From Neorhodopirellula lusitana (GTDB lineage: Bacteria > Planctomycetota > Planctomycetia > Pirellulales > Pirellulaceae): DNA of 64,000 nucleotides. The stretch covers positions 349,334 through 413,333 of the forward strand of contig NZ_FXUG01000006.1 of NCBI RefSeq assembly GCF_900182915.1, given 5' to 3'. Positions 1-8,166 of this stretch are shown here, piece by piece (position 1 is the first letter of the stretch; each line of letters begins with the position of its first letter). The translations under genes were made by a program, and so were the position numbers. The notes under the pieces are model-generated. The model was not told the origin of the DNA, did no database searches, and saw nothing but the letters and a program-made list of their open reading frames with translations.

Positions 1-2
1 AC

Positions 3-653
3 CGCGATGTGCACGCCGCCCCTGCCGAAGCCGCTGGATTCACGCCCGCCACGCCAAGTGAAAGTCCGGTTCTCCATCCTGTGGTCATTCGCAAACCGGC
101 CGGACCACCCCGGATTGAACTGGCGGGAATGGACCCGCAAGGCCGGTCGGGCAGCGTGGCGTGTTCAACATGCCACTCCGTTCGCAAACCGGACCTCGCC
201 AATATTTCCGCTGCCACGCTGAACGAATTCCATCAAGGCATGACGTTCAATCACGGCACGATTGTGTGCTATTCCTGCCACAATCCAGACGACGCCGATT
301 CGTTGCGATTGGCCGATGGAACTTCGGTTGCCTACGAGAACGTGATGACGCTCTGCTCGCAGTGCCATGGTTCGCAAGCGACGGCCTTTGCCCACGGTGC
401 GCACGGCGGCATGAACGGGCACTGGGATTTGACTCGCGGTCCCCAGATGAAGAACAACTGCATCGATTGCCATGATCCCCATGCACCGAACTACCCCAAG
501 ATGATTGTCGGCTTCAAACCGAAAGACCGCTTCAACACGCCCGCGGAATCCGATCACGGGACTACTGACCACGGTACCACTGGTCACGGACATTCCGATC
601 GCGGGCATCCCCAACACGACCACTCAGGAGCGGAGTCGCATGACGACCACTAA
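3..653 (+). CDS. Multihaem cytochrome c, 5' end outside window
   Basis: The reading frame is already open at the left edge, so the N-terminus and any signal peptide are missing; a GTG at 9 is unlikely to be the real start. Four CxxCH haem-binding motifs are visible (CSTCH, CYSCH, CSQCH, CIDCH), spaced about 30-35 residues apart, with extra His residues that could be distal ligands. This fits a small periplasmic tetrahaem electron carrier of the NrfB/doubled-CXXCH type. The last 40 residues are very rich in His, Asp and Gly and may bind metal. The 3' end overlaps the next gene by 14 bases. That gene is a Tat-exported Fe-S protein followed by an NrfD subunit, so the cytochrome probably takes electrons from the quinol-oxidising NrfD module. 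Its terminal acceptor would be encoded to the left of the window. Confidence 0.85.
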   Translation, partial: RDVHAAPAEAAGFTPATPSESPVLHPVVIRKPAGPPRIELAGMDPQGRSGSVACSTCHSVRKPDLANISAATLNEFHQGMTFNHGTIVCYSCHNPDDADSLRLADGTSVAYENVMTLCSQCHGSQATAFAHGAHGGMNGHWDLTRGPQMKNNCIDCHDPHAPNYPKMIVGFKPKDRFNTPAESDHGTTDHGTTGHGHSDRGHPQHDHSGAESHDDH

Positions 654-1599
654 AACCGGTTCGCCCAACCAGCCTGGCGGTGATCGATCGCTGCCTGTGG
701 TTGAAAACTTCAGCCGCCGTGCCGCCGTCAAGGGAGCCTTTGCGACGCTGGGTGCAGGTGCGTTTGTCGCCGCCGTTTCACCATTGCGGCAAGCGGCAAA
801 GAGTTCGTCGGCCGCCGAGTTCATGCAGACCCACTACACCGAGCTGTCGCGGGAACAGAAGGTCGATGTCTTGGCCCGATTGGAAGCCGAAACGAAAGAG
901 AATTATGGCGCCGAGGTAACGATCGCGGATGATCGTCCGATTCCCGGCACCAAGTTTGTCTACGCCATCAACCTGAGCGTGTGCAACGGCAACGGTAAAT
1001 GCGTTGAAGCCTGTCATAAGGAAAACAACCACGACCGCGATACGAACCAGTCGTACATCCGCGTCCTCGAAATGCCCAAGGGCACGATGGACATGGAACA
1101 GGGGTCGACGACTTATACGGGCACCGTTCCCAAAGACGACAAGTTCTATTTGCCGGTGCAATGCCAACAGTGTGACGAGCCACCCTGCGTCGACGTTTGC
1201 CCGGTCAAGGCGACGTGGAAGGAAGAGGATGGCATCGTGGTCGTCGATTACAACTGGTGCATCGGTTGCCGGTACTGCGAAGCAGCGTGTCCCTATCACG
1301 CACGCCGTTTCAACTGGAAAAAAGCTGAAGTGCCGGCGGAGGAAGTCAATCCAGACCAGAGCTATTTGAGCAACCGAGTGCGGCCCGTCGGCGTGGTGGA
1401 AAAGTGCACTTATTGCTTGCACCGCACCCGTCGCGGCAAGCTGCCGGCATGCCTAGAGGCGTGTCCCACCGGGGCTCGCGTGTTCGGCAATATTTTGGAT
1501 CCGAACTCCAATATTCGCTGGATTCTTGAAAACAAACGTGTCTACATCCTGAAAGAAGAACTCGGGACCAAACCCGCGTTTTTCTATTATTTCGATTGA
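640..1599 (+). CDS. Tat-exported 4Fe-4S ferredoxin-type subunit (NrfC/HmcB/DsrO-like)
   Basis: The product carries four cysteine clusters typical of periplasmic 4x[4Fe-4S] electron-transfer subunits: CNGNGKCVEAC, CQQCDEPPCVDVCP, CIGCRYCEAACP and CTYC...CLEACP. A twin-arginine signal (FSRRAAVKGAF followed by a hydrophobic stretch) near residue 25 indicates folded export through Tat. I chose the ATG at 640 rather than an upstream in-frame start because AGGAG lies about 9 bases before it and the Tat signal then sits near the N-terminus. It overlaps the cytochrome gene by 14 bases and precedes an NrfD-like gene. The three together form the usual cytochrome / Fe-S / membrane-quinol module. The module could serve nitrite, sulfite or another acceptor; the sequence here does not decide. 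Confidence 0.9.
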   Translation: MTTTKTGSPNQPGGDRSLPVVENFSRRAAVKGAFATLGAGAFVAAVSPLRQAAKSSSAAEFMQTHYTELSREQKVDVLARLEAETKENYGAEVTIADDRPIPGTKFVYAINLSVCNGNGKCVEACHKENNHDRDTNQSYIRVLEMPKGTMDMEQGSTTYTGTVPKDDKFYLPVQCQQCDEPPCVDVCPVKATWKEEDGIVVVDYNWCIGCRYCEAACPYHARRFNWKKAEVPAEEVNPDQSYLSNRVRPVGVVEKCTYCLHRTRRGKLPACLEACPTGARVFGNILDPNSNIRWILENKRVYILKEELGTKPAFFYYFD

Positions 1600-1732
1600 T
1601 TGAACAACCATTGGACGGTGGAGAGGAAGAGCTTCGAAACAACATCATCGAAACTTGATGTGTTCTTCTCTCGTCGCCGCGCCACTCCATCTCCCGCATC
1701 TCAGCGTCCACTCTCTCAAACGACCGATCGCA

Positions 1733-2971
1733 ATGAGCAGCATTCCCGCCAACGAATCCCACATCACGAGCTACCCGAAGTTCATTGGGCGTTCGTTGTG
1801 GTTGGCTACCGAAGGATCGTTTGCGTTCTATGCATGGATGACGATGCTGACCGCGTTGTTCCTGGTCGGTGCGAACGCTTGGGCGAACCAAGTTGCCGGC
1901 GGCATGATCGGCACCAACATGACCGATCAGGTTTCGTGGGGGCTCTACATCGCCAACTTCACGTTCATGGTTGGATTGGCCGCTGGTGGCGTGATGATGG
2001 TGATTCCGGCGTACCTGTATCATGATCGTAAGATGCATGATGTGGTCATCATCGGGGAACTGTTGGCCGTCGCCGCGATCGTAATGTGTTTGATGTTTGT
2101 GGTGGCTGACTTGGGCCGACCGGATCGTTTTTGGCACATGATTCCGGGCATCGGTAAGTTCAACTTCCCGATTTCCATGTTGACCTGGGACGTCATCGTC
2201 CTGAACGTCTACTTGGTTTTGAACCTGCATATATGTGGATACCTGCTGTACATGCGGTTCCTCGGACGCAAGCCTAATCCGACATGGTACATCCCTTTCG
2301 TGATGATCTCGATCGTGTGGGCAATCTCGATTCACACCGTTACCGCGTTCCTGTATTGCGGGCTCGGTGGGCGACCATTCTGGAACACCGCATTGCTAGC
2401 CCCGCGATTCCTCGCGTCCGCGTTTGTTTCCGGTCCTTCGTTCATCATCGTCTCGATGGTCTTGATTAAGAAACTCACCAAGGTGGGCGGACTCGATGAT
2501 CCAATCGCGACATTGACCAAGATCATTCGTGTGACGATTTTGATCAACTTGTTGATGGTCGCGTCGGAGCTATTCACGGAGTTCTACACAGGCGGAAGTC
2601 ACGTCAGCGCGGCCAAGTACTTGTTTTTTGGGTTGCATGGCAAAACAGCATTGGTTCCATGGACATGGACCGCAATCGGACTCAACGTCACTGCCGCGTT
2701 GCTCTTTCTTTGGCCTGGGATCCTAAGTCTCCGCTGGCGACCACTGCTCGTCGCGGCTTGTTGTATGGCGTTCACGGGGACCTGGATCGAAAAAGGCATG
2801 GGACTGATTATTCCCGGTTTCATTCCCAGCACGCTACATGAAATTGTTGAGTACGTGCCCAGCCAACTCGAATGGAAAGTCACCGTTGGCATCTGGGCCT
2901 TCGGACTGATGGTCTTCACCATCGCCATCAAAACAGCCTTGCCCACGCTGAAACGCCCAGCGGAACACTAA
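1733..2971 (+). CDS. nrfD: NrfD/PsrC-family polysulfide-reductase-type membrane subunit
   Basis: This is a polytopic membrane protein of about 412 residues with roughly ten hydrophobic segments. Its pattern is that of the NrfD/DsrP/PsrC family, which exchanges electrons between menaquinol and a periplasmic Fe-S partner. The ATG at 1733 (MSSIPANES) is preferred because the upstream extension is low-complexity and lacks family character. The first segment (about residues 25-50) is followed by the glycine-rich VGLAAGGVMMVIPA helix. A His/Cys pair (HICGY) lies near the middle. It follows the Fe-S gene by 133 bases in the same direction and ends before a convergent minus-strand group. I infer that it anchors the cytochrome and Fe-S protein at the membrane; direction of electron flow is not visible. 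Confidence 0.88.
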   Translation: MSSIPANESHITSYPKFIGRSLWLATEGSFAFYAWMTMLTALFLVGANAWANQVAGGMIGTNMTDQVSWGLYIANFTFMVGLAAGGVMMVIPAYLYHDRKMHDVVIIGELLAVAAIVMCLMFVVADLGRPDRFWHMIPGIGKFNFPISMLTWDVIVLNVYLVLNLHICGYLLYMRFLGRKPNPTWYIPFVMISIVWAISIHTVTAFLYCGLGGRPFWNTALLAPRFLASAFVSGPSFIIVSMVLIKKLTKVGGLDDPIATLTKIIRVTILINLLMVASELFTEFYTGGSHVSAAKYLFFGLHGKTALVPWTWTAIGLNVTAALLFLWPGILSLRWRPLLVAACCMAFTGTWIEKGMGLIIPGFIPSTLHEIVEYVPSQLEWKVTVGIWAFGLMVFTIAIKTALPTLKRPAEH

Positions 2972-3029
2972 CACTTGCTACAAGTTTTCAGCTGGTGGCT
3001 GACTTGTTCGCTGTCTGAAGACGTCTGCT

Positions 3030-3815
3030 CTAGAACGCCCCGATCATCCAAATCGCGGAGGCGACCGTGCCGATGACCAGTGTCCAGCCGACACGTTTGA
3101 GTTGTTTGGCGTGGGGTGGGTCGAACATCAAATACCACGACATCGCTAGCATCGGCAGTGTTGCGACGGGGAGAGGAAATTGGGTCAAGGTCAATGAACC
3201 AACCAGCACGGTTAGGCCAGCGATCGCCGTCCAGTGAATCATCCGCGATCGGCGTTTCTGGGCGGCAATGACTCCGCGAACCGACATCGTGGTTGCGGCG
3301 AACCCGATCAGCCACGTGCCCCAAGCCTCGGCTGTCTGGGCCGTTGTGATCTCGCCTGCCAATAAGATCGGCACACAGGGAACGGATAACCCGACGATGC
3401 CCCAGAGTTGGCCACCGAGTGTTTTATGCTTGCCCGCAACCGCTAGGCCGAAACTCGTGACCGCAAGCAATCCACAGCCGACCAGTGACAGCCGAACTGC
3501 GTTGGACCCGACGGCCATCGCTGTGCACCCGCATGCGATCGTTGTCGCTAGCAAAATCAAAGTCCGCCGTCTTGCCGCGGGAGTCGCTCGTTGTGCACGG
3601 GAACCGCGATGCCCCAGCGAAACGAGTAGCGGCTCATGGGCCAGGAAGCCGGTCACGGCCGCCACGGCGACGCAGGCACCCGCAACGGTCGGACCCGTTA
3701 GGATCAACGCCGTCGTGATCGGGATACCTAGAATCGCGTAGGCGCCGTGCTCCTTGGGCTTCAGCTTCGCGGCCGGCTGACTGACCGGATTCAATTCGAT
3801 CGTGGCTGTGCTCAT
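3030..3815 (-). CDS. YwiC-like membrane protein
   Basis: A 261-residue multi-pass membrane protein. The N-terminal PKEHGAYAILGIP motif near residue 20, followed by a hydrophobic helix and an AHEPLLV segment, matches the YwiC-like family (named after a Bacillus subtilis gene near the nitrate-respiration regulator fnr). The biochemical function of the family is not known. It is the last gene of a minus-strand group with a porphyrinogen oxidase and a radical SAM protein, convergent with the NrfD module. That setting supports a link with anaerobic respiration or haem supply. About eight hydrophobic segments can be counted. The ATG at 3815 is the first in frame and gives a polar N-terminus, as in relatives. 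Confidence 0.75.
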   Translation of the reverse strand: MSTATIELNPVSQPAAKLKPKEHGAYAILGIPITTALILTGPTVAGACVAVAAVTGFLAHEPLLVSLGHRGSRAQRATPAARRRTLILLATTIACGCTAMAVGSNAVRLSLVGCGLLAVTSFGLAVAGKHKTLGGQLWGIVGLSVPCVPILLAGEITTAQTAEAWGTWLIGFAATTMSVRGVIAAQKRRSRMIHWTAIAGLTVLVGSLTLTQFPLPVATLPMLAMSWYLMFDPPHAKQLKRVGWTLVIGTVASAIWMIGAF

Positions 3816-3884
3816 CAGATGATAGGTGAGTCGCGAAGTAAGAAAAAAGCGTATATGGATTCGAGAGAGAAATCTGGCATTGAG

Positions 3885-5408
3885 CTAGGAAGCAACACCT
3901 CTGGCATCAACGACAGACCACTGCGTCTTCACAGCGTCTTCTCGGCGACTCACGGTTGGTCGCGAGTTTTCGCTACTTTTTTTTAACGCTTCCACAATCC
4001 TTGTCGCCGCCTTTTGGCCGCTTTCGATGCAGCCTGGAACGCCAACGCCCGACAGCGAGCTGCCTGCCAGCGATAGCGTCGGATGATCCGATAGACGCTC
4101 GTTGATCTCAGCGATCCGCTGTTTGTGGCCGACGTGATACTGCGGCATGGCGTGTGATTGACGAGTGATGTGACGCAGGACCGGTTCGCCTTCGATGTCC
4201 ATCAGCTTGGCTAGTTCCCAGTGGGCCAGTTCCGTCAACTGAGTGTCCGGTAAACGAAGCAAGCCAGACTGCAATGCTCCACCGACGAACACACGCATCA
4301 ATACGGTGCCTTCGGGCGCACGTCCCGCATATTTCTCACTCGAAAAACTGCACGACAAGATCATGTGGTTTTCGATGTGGGGGACGACGAATCCAAACGA
4401 GTTGATCGGTGTGCGAATCTGGTCGCGACGAAACGCCAGTGACACCACCGCGCAGCTTGCATATTCAATGTCGCTAAGACGCTGCGCCATCGGGGCGTCC
4501 ACCTCTCGGAGCATTTCGCCGGCGTGATTCGCGGGCGCGGCCATGACCACCGCATCCGCGTGCGTTTCTTGTCCGTCCGCGTGAGTGATCGACCATCCGT
4601 TGGCGACTTTGGATATCTTTTCGATACGTGAATTCAGGTGAACATGATCCGTTGGCAGGCTGCTTCCAAGCGTTTCAATCAAGCGTGACATCCCGCCACG
4701 CAGCGTCATGAATTGGCTGTACCTTGCACCGCCGCGTCCTTCGGCATCTGGCGTCTTCTTCCGCCGACCCGCCATCATGCCGCGGATCAGACTGCCGTGG
4801 TCTCGTTCCATGTCCAGGAACCGGGGCATCGTCGCGGCCACGCTCAGACGCGTTGGATCGGCGGTGTAAATTCCACCCACGAGGGGCTGCACCAAGCGTT
4901 CAAACATCTCCTTGCCAAATCGACGGCAGATGAATGACCGCAGCGATTCATCGTCCTCCGCTTTCTTGCGTGGCACAAAGAGTTCCAATCCCGATCGAAG
5001 CTTGCCCATCGGCGATAGGATTTTCGTGGATAGAATCGGCCAGATTCGCGAGGGGGCCATCACCATGAACCCCGGCGGGATCGGCTCCAACTTGCCGTGA
5101 CTCACCACCATGGCCCCGCCGCCGCCTGAGTTCGTCTGAATCAGCTCGTCGCCCAAGCCGAGGTCTTTGCAGAGCTCGATCGCGGTTGGCGATGTGGTGA
5201 TGAAGTTGTCGGCCGCGCCCTCGATCAAGAATCCGTCTTTCTCGGTTGTCTTGATGACGCCGCCCAGTCGCGAGGCGGATTCGTAAACGGTGACGTCCAG
5301 CGTTGGATCGAGTTTTCGCAGTTGATGAGCAGCCGCGAGACCGGAGATGCCGCCACCAATGACGGCTACGCGGGACTGAACGCGGGTGGGGGAGCTAGTG
5401 GAGGGCAT
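3885..5408 (-). CDS. hemY: Protoporphyrinogen/coproporphyrinogen oxidase (HemY type)
   Basis: A 507-residue flavoprotein with an N-terminal FAD-binding motif (VAVIGGGISGLAAAHQL, about residues 14-30). The next conserved block, GGVIKTTEKDGFLIEGAADNF, is shared by oxygen-dependent protoporphyrinogen oxidases. The C-terminal block SLAGSSLSGVGVPGCIESG contains the second FAD contact. Length and motif order are normal for the family, which oxidises protoporphyrinogen IX or coproporphyrinogen III in haem synthesis. The start overlaps the 3' end of the upstream radical SAM gene by 43 bases, so both are probably one transcript. The C-terminal tail of about 30 residues (rich in Ser, Arg and Lys) extends beyond the core. 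I cannot tell from sequence whether the substrate is the proto- or copro-form. Confidence 0.9.
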   Translation of the reverse strand: MPSTSSPTRVQSRVAVIGGGISGLAAAHQLRKLDPTLDVTVYESASRLGGVIKTTEKDGFLIEGAADNFITTSPTAIELCKDLGLGDELIQTNSGGGGAMVVSHGKLEPIPPGFMVMAPSRIWPILSTKILSPMGKLRSGLELFVPRKKAEDDESLRSFICRRFGKEMFERLVQPLVGGIYTADPTRLSVAATMPRFLDMERDHGSLIRGMMAGRRKKTPDAEGRGGARYSQFMTLRGGMSRLIETLGSSLPTDHVHLNSRIEKISKVANGWSITHADGQETHADAVVMAAPANHAGEMLREVDAPMAQRLSDIEYASCAVVSLAFRRDQIRTPINSFGFVVPHIENHMILSCSFSSEKYAGRAPEGTVLMRVFVGGALQSGLLRLPDTQLTELAHWELAKLMDIEGEPVLRHITRQSHAMPQYHVGHKQRIAEINERLSDHPTLSLAGSSLSGVGVPGCIESGQKAATRIVEALKKSSENSRPTVSRREDAVKTQWSVVDARGVAS

Positions 5409-6520
5409 GGTGCTGTTCCATGAAAGGCAGGAGGGATGTAGTTGCAGTCAGGCTCTTCGGCCATCGGATTGCCGGTGACGCCGAATGCGCGGGCACGCGA
5501 ACCGCCGCAAAGATTGCGGAATTCGCAAACCCCGCACTTGCCTTCGAGCCGGTCGCTATCGCGAAGCATCCGGAAGGTTGGCGAGTTCTGGTAAACGTCG
5601 ACGATGTTGTCGCTAGGAAAATTGCCGCAGTGGATGGGTAGGAATCCTGTCGGGAAAACCTCACCGGTGTGGCTGACAAACATCACGCCTTTTCCGTCGT
5701 TCACACCGGCCGAAATGAAGCCGCGAGGTTCCGCATCGGTCTGTTTCGATTGGTTCTGGATCACGTAACGCCGAAAGTGTGGTGCCTCGGTGGTTTTCAA
5801 CATGAATGGTTGCACGCGAGCCTGGGCGCGTAGCCGTGCGAACGCCTCTTCGCACTGGTCAGCATTGAGACGCTGCATGTCGGTGGCGCGGCCGACGGGG
5901 ATCAAAAAGAACGCCGCCCACAAGGCGATGTCGAGTGTGCCAAATAGATCACCCATGGCTTCGATCTGCTCAACGTTGCCTGGCGTTAGGGTGGTGTTGA
6001 TCTGAGTTTGAACACCCAGCTCGCGAGCGATTCGCAACATTTTCATGCTGTGGTCAAAGCTACCCGCGACACCCCGCGTTGCATCGTGTGTCGCCGCGTC
6101 AGCCCCGTCGACGCTGATCGCCATTCTTGAAATCCCAGCGTCACGCAGACGGCGGATCGAATCGCGATTGACCAGTGGAGTGGGGCTGGGGGTGATGGAC
6201 ACGTCGATGCCGCTCGCAACGGCGTATTCGATCAGCTCATAGATATCCGACCGTTTCAGTGGATCGCCACCGGTCAGGATCAACATCGGTGGGTCCGGGA
6301 ATTCGCTCAGTTGATCAATCAATAACTTTGATTGTTTCGTGGCTAACTCGTTCGGATCGCTCTGTTCTTGTGAACACGCCCGGCAGTGCAGGCAAACCAA
6401 ATCGCACGCCCGGGTCAATTCGTAAAACACCAACATCGGACTGTGATCGAATGATTTCCGCGAACGAATATGGGCGGGCCGAGTCGAGGTGACAGAAGCC
6501 GAGTCAGGACGCGAGATCAT
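5366..6520 (-). CDS. Radical SAM/SPASM protein, haem-maturation (NirJ/AhbC/AhbD)-like
   Basis: The N-terminal half has the radical SAM cluster motif CDLVCLHC (CxxxCxxC, about residues 38-45), followed by LTGGDPL, the SAM-contacting GGE-type block. The C-terminus has a SPASM-like cysteine set (CGVCEFRNLCGGSRARAF and a final DCNY) that would hold auxiliary Fe-S clusters. This layout is shared by NirJ, AhbC and AhbD, which modify haem or sirohaem side chains, and by related peptide-modifying enzymes. The start at 6520 is chosen because AGGA lies just upstream and the longer form has no family match. Translational overlap with hemY and proximity to a haem-protein module favour a haem-related role. 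That is inference from context; the substrate cannot be read from sequence. Confidence 0.8.
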   Translation of the reverse strand: MISRPDSASVTSTRPAHIRSRKSFDHSPMLVFYELTRACDLVCLHCRACSQEQSDPNELATKQSKLLIDQLSEFPDPPMLILTGGDPLKRSDIYELIEYAVASGIDVSITPSPTPLVNRDSIRRLRDAGISRMAISVDGADAATHDATRGVAGSFDHSMKMLRIARELGVQTQINTTLTPGNVEQIEAMGDLFGTLDIALWAAFFLIPVGRATDMQRLNADQCEEAFARLRAQARVQPFMLKTTEAPHFRRYVIQNQSKQTDAEPRGFISAGVNDGKGVMFVSHTGEVFPTGFLPIHCGNFPSDNIVDVYQNSPTFRMLRDSDRLEGKCGVCEFRNLCGGSRARAFGVTGNPMAEEPDCNYIPPAFHGTAPCPPLAPPPAFSPA

Positions 6521-6660
6521 GTTGGTTTTCCTGCTGAATGGATGGTGCTTGTTTATCTTATCGAAAAATGCACTTGGGAGTATAGAATGGAATTGGGTAA
6601 CTCGTCCGCGGTCAAATGTCACACCGAGACCGCCCAGCCAAGCAGTCTGCTAGCTCGGCT

Positions 6661-6765
6661 GTGCAGGAGAACGCAGTGCAGGAGAACGCAGTGCAGGAGA
6701 ACGCAGTGCAGGAGAACCCCGTGCAGGAAAACGCTGTGCAGGAAAACGCTGTGCAGGAGAATTCC
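6661..6765 (+). repeat. 15-bp tandem repeat, 7 copies
   Basis: Seven back-to-back 15-base units of the form GTGCAGGAGAACGCA, the last four slightly diverged. Because the unit is a multiple of three, all reading frames that lack a stop remain open: the plus strand reads VQENA repeats (a possible 98-codon ORF, 6616-6912), the minus strand reads FSCTA or LHSVF/LHCVL repeats. No ribosome-binding site or homology supports translation. I treat it as a minisatellite between the radical SAM promoter region and the next gene. Confidence 0.9.
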
Positions 6766-6948
6766 AACCCAGAAACCTTGGTTGCGACAAAGCACGGCAA
6801 TAAGAATGGATGGCAGGCGTTTGATGGGGCGGTGCATGTCAAAGGAATCTGGACATGGCAATCAGGATTCTGTGTACTTTGCCTGTTGACCGGCCTTGCC
6901 GCGATACGATAATTCCGTCGTATCTTGCAACGTAGGTGCGAAACATCG

Positions 6949-7284
6949 ATGTCATCCATTAACCGCTCTTCTTTCTTAGCGATGCGAGTCTTTTTACTCG
7001 CCAGCGGTTTCGTATTCGCATCTTTGGGTTTCGCGAACCTAGCGAAGGTTCTTTCGGCTGACACGACCCACGATACGGTGGTTTTGACGTCCGCCGATGC
7101 GGGTGTCGCTCTTGCTGGCCAGACTCGTTCGCAGACCGAATTGAGTTCAGGGCACGGGGCGATTTGTTCGTCCTGGTGTCAGTCTCGTTTCGACGTTGCC
7201 AGTTCTCTCTCTTATCAACAGCGGCCAATCGACTTGGCCGCCAAGTGCTCTTTGGTGGACTTGGGAATTCGGCTGCAGATCTAG
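6949..7284 (+). CDS. Hypothetical small exported protein
   Basis: A 111-codon ORF whose product starts with a basic N-terminus and a hydrophobic stretch (residues 10-30, FLAMRVFLLASGFVFASLGFA). This looks like a signal peptide or membrane anchor. The rest is Ser/Thr-rich with two pairs of Cys and no family I recognise. I chose the ATG at 6949 because it places the signal near the start. It lies between a 15-bp repeat array and a nested hairpin. Codon use is less clearly biased than in its neighbours, so it may not be a real gene. Confidence 0.4.
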   Translation: MSSINRSSFLAMRVFLLASGFVFASLGFANLAKVLSADTTHDTVVLTSADAGVALAGQTRSQTELSSGHGAICSSWCQSRFDVASSLSYQQRPIDLAAKCSLVDLGIRLQI

Positions 7285-7323
7285 CGCTCGCTGTGATCTG
7301 AAAAGCCGTTTTTATCCCTTGAT

Positions 7324-7370
7324 CAACCCGCGCGGGTCGCCTTGTTTGGGCGACCGATGATTGCGGGTTG
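7324..7370. other. Nested inverted repeat / RNA hairpin
   Basis: An outer pair CAACCCG...CGGGTTG encloses an inner stem GGTCGCC-TTGTTTG-GGCGACC. It lies 39 bases after one ORF and 32 bases before the next. There is no downstream T run, so it is not an obvious intrinsic terminator; it could be a structured 5' leader of the following gene. Confidence 0.5.
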
Positions 7371-7401
7371 TGCGCTGAACTTATATTGAAAGAGAATTGT
7401 G

Positions 7402-7974
7402 ATGAATCAAGTCATTGCCCCTGAACACCCTGATGTCAACGCGAAAAAAGTGGCGGCGAAACGTCCGCGAGACGTCGAGACGCCCCATCGTCCTGGCCTA
7501 CCAGTTGCAATCATCCGGTCCATCGAGCAACGAGACTACGGCAAGGCTTGCGATCAACTACGAGCTTGTCCGTCTTCGCCGTTGGTCGCGGAAGCTTTGA
7601 GCGTGTGCCTGATGCGATCGGATCGCGTCGAGGAAGCACTCAATTTGTTGCGTACCCTGGTGCTGAATTCCAGTTCAACCACGCTGCGTCCGGAGGCCAC
7701 TGACTCGATGCTGGTGAACCTGGCAACGGCGTTGATGTTGAAAGGCATCCCAAGCGGTGCGATGGAAACCCTCAGTGATATACAAGATCGTAACCATCCC
7801 GCCGCGATCCAGCTTCGTGACGCGATCTCAAACTGGTGCGCCGGATTGAGTTGGTGGAGAAGATGGGACTGGAAGTTAAATCGCATCGATCCACCGAATG
7901 CGATCGTTCCGATTGATTTTGAGCCCGGCGAACTGACGTTTGCGTTACCAGTCGTTGAGCCGTTTCCAGTGTGA
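7402..7974 (+). CDS. Hypothetical TPR-like protein
   Basis: A 190-residue soluble protein with helical repeats resembling degenerate tetratricopeptide units: a block around residues 35-80 (REQRDYGKACDQL-like, then ALSVCLMRSDRVEEALNLL) and a second around 95-125 (LVNLATALMLKGIPSGAMETL). The C-terminus is Trp- and Pro-rich. No signal peptide is visible. The ATG at 7402 follows a GTG at 7399 and is the more likely start. A hairpin precedes the gene. Its stop lies inside the first copy of a roughly 22-base duplication that continues into the intergenic region (about 7967-8008). The function is unknown; TPR proteins usually mediate protein-protein contacts. Confidence 0.65.
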   Translation: MNQVIAPEHPDVNAKKVAAKRPRDVETPHRPGLPVAIIRSIEQRDYGKACDQLRACPSSPLVAEALSVCLMRSDRVEEALNLLRTLVLNSSSTTLRPEATDSMLVNLATALMLKGIPSGAMETLSDIQDRNHPAAIQLRDAISNWCAGLSWWRRWDWKLNRIDPPNAIVPIDFEPGELTFALPVVEPFPV

Positions 7975-8075
7975 TGCCAGCGTGTTGCCAGTGTGATGCC
8001 AGCGTAGTCACAGCGAAACAGCAGCGTAGCTGCGACGATCAACAGCGAATCTACGCCAGCCAGTGGCACACCGGT

Positions 8076-8113
8076 CCCTGGTGGTTCTGGAATTGTTCCA
8101 GGAACCACTGGGG
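8076..8113. terminator. Hairpin between convergent genes
   Basis: An inverted repeat of about 17 bases per arm (CCCTGGTGGTTCTGGAA against TTCCAGGAACCACTGGGG, with a bulge and mismatches) and a 3-base loop lies between the convergent genes ending at 7974 and 8167. It could act in both directions. No T run follows, so intrinsic termination is only a suggestion. Confidence 0.4.
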
Positions 8114-8166
8114 ACATTGTTCGATAAGCCCTCGGTTGTCGGGGGCTGTTGCGAAATCGTTATCGA

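Noticed and set aside
1346..2335. 329-codon minus-strand ORF
   Set aside because: Antisense to the Fe-S and NrfD genes and rich in His/Arg/Gln as expected of a shadow frame.
6661..6765. Possible CRISPR array
   Set aside because: Units are contiguous 15-mers without spacers, and no cas genes are present.
6616..6912. Plus-strand VQENA repeat protein of 98 residues
   Set aside because: Same repeat read in another frame; the flanks look noncoding. Kept only as a repeat.
6612..7064. Minus-strand Cys-rich repeat protein (FSCTA repeats)
   Set aside because: It is the complement of a 15-bp DNA repeat; no ribosome-binding site, and the rest of the frame has no protein-like composition.
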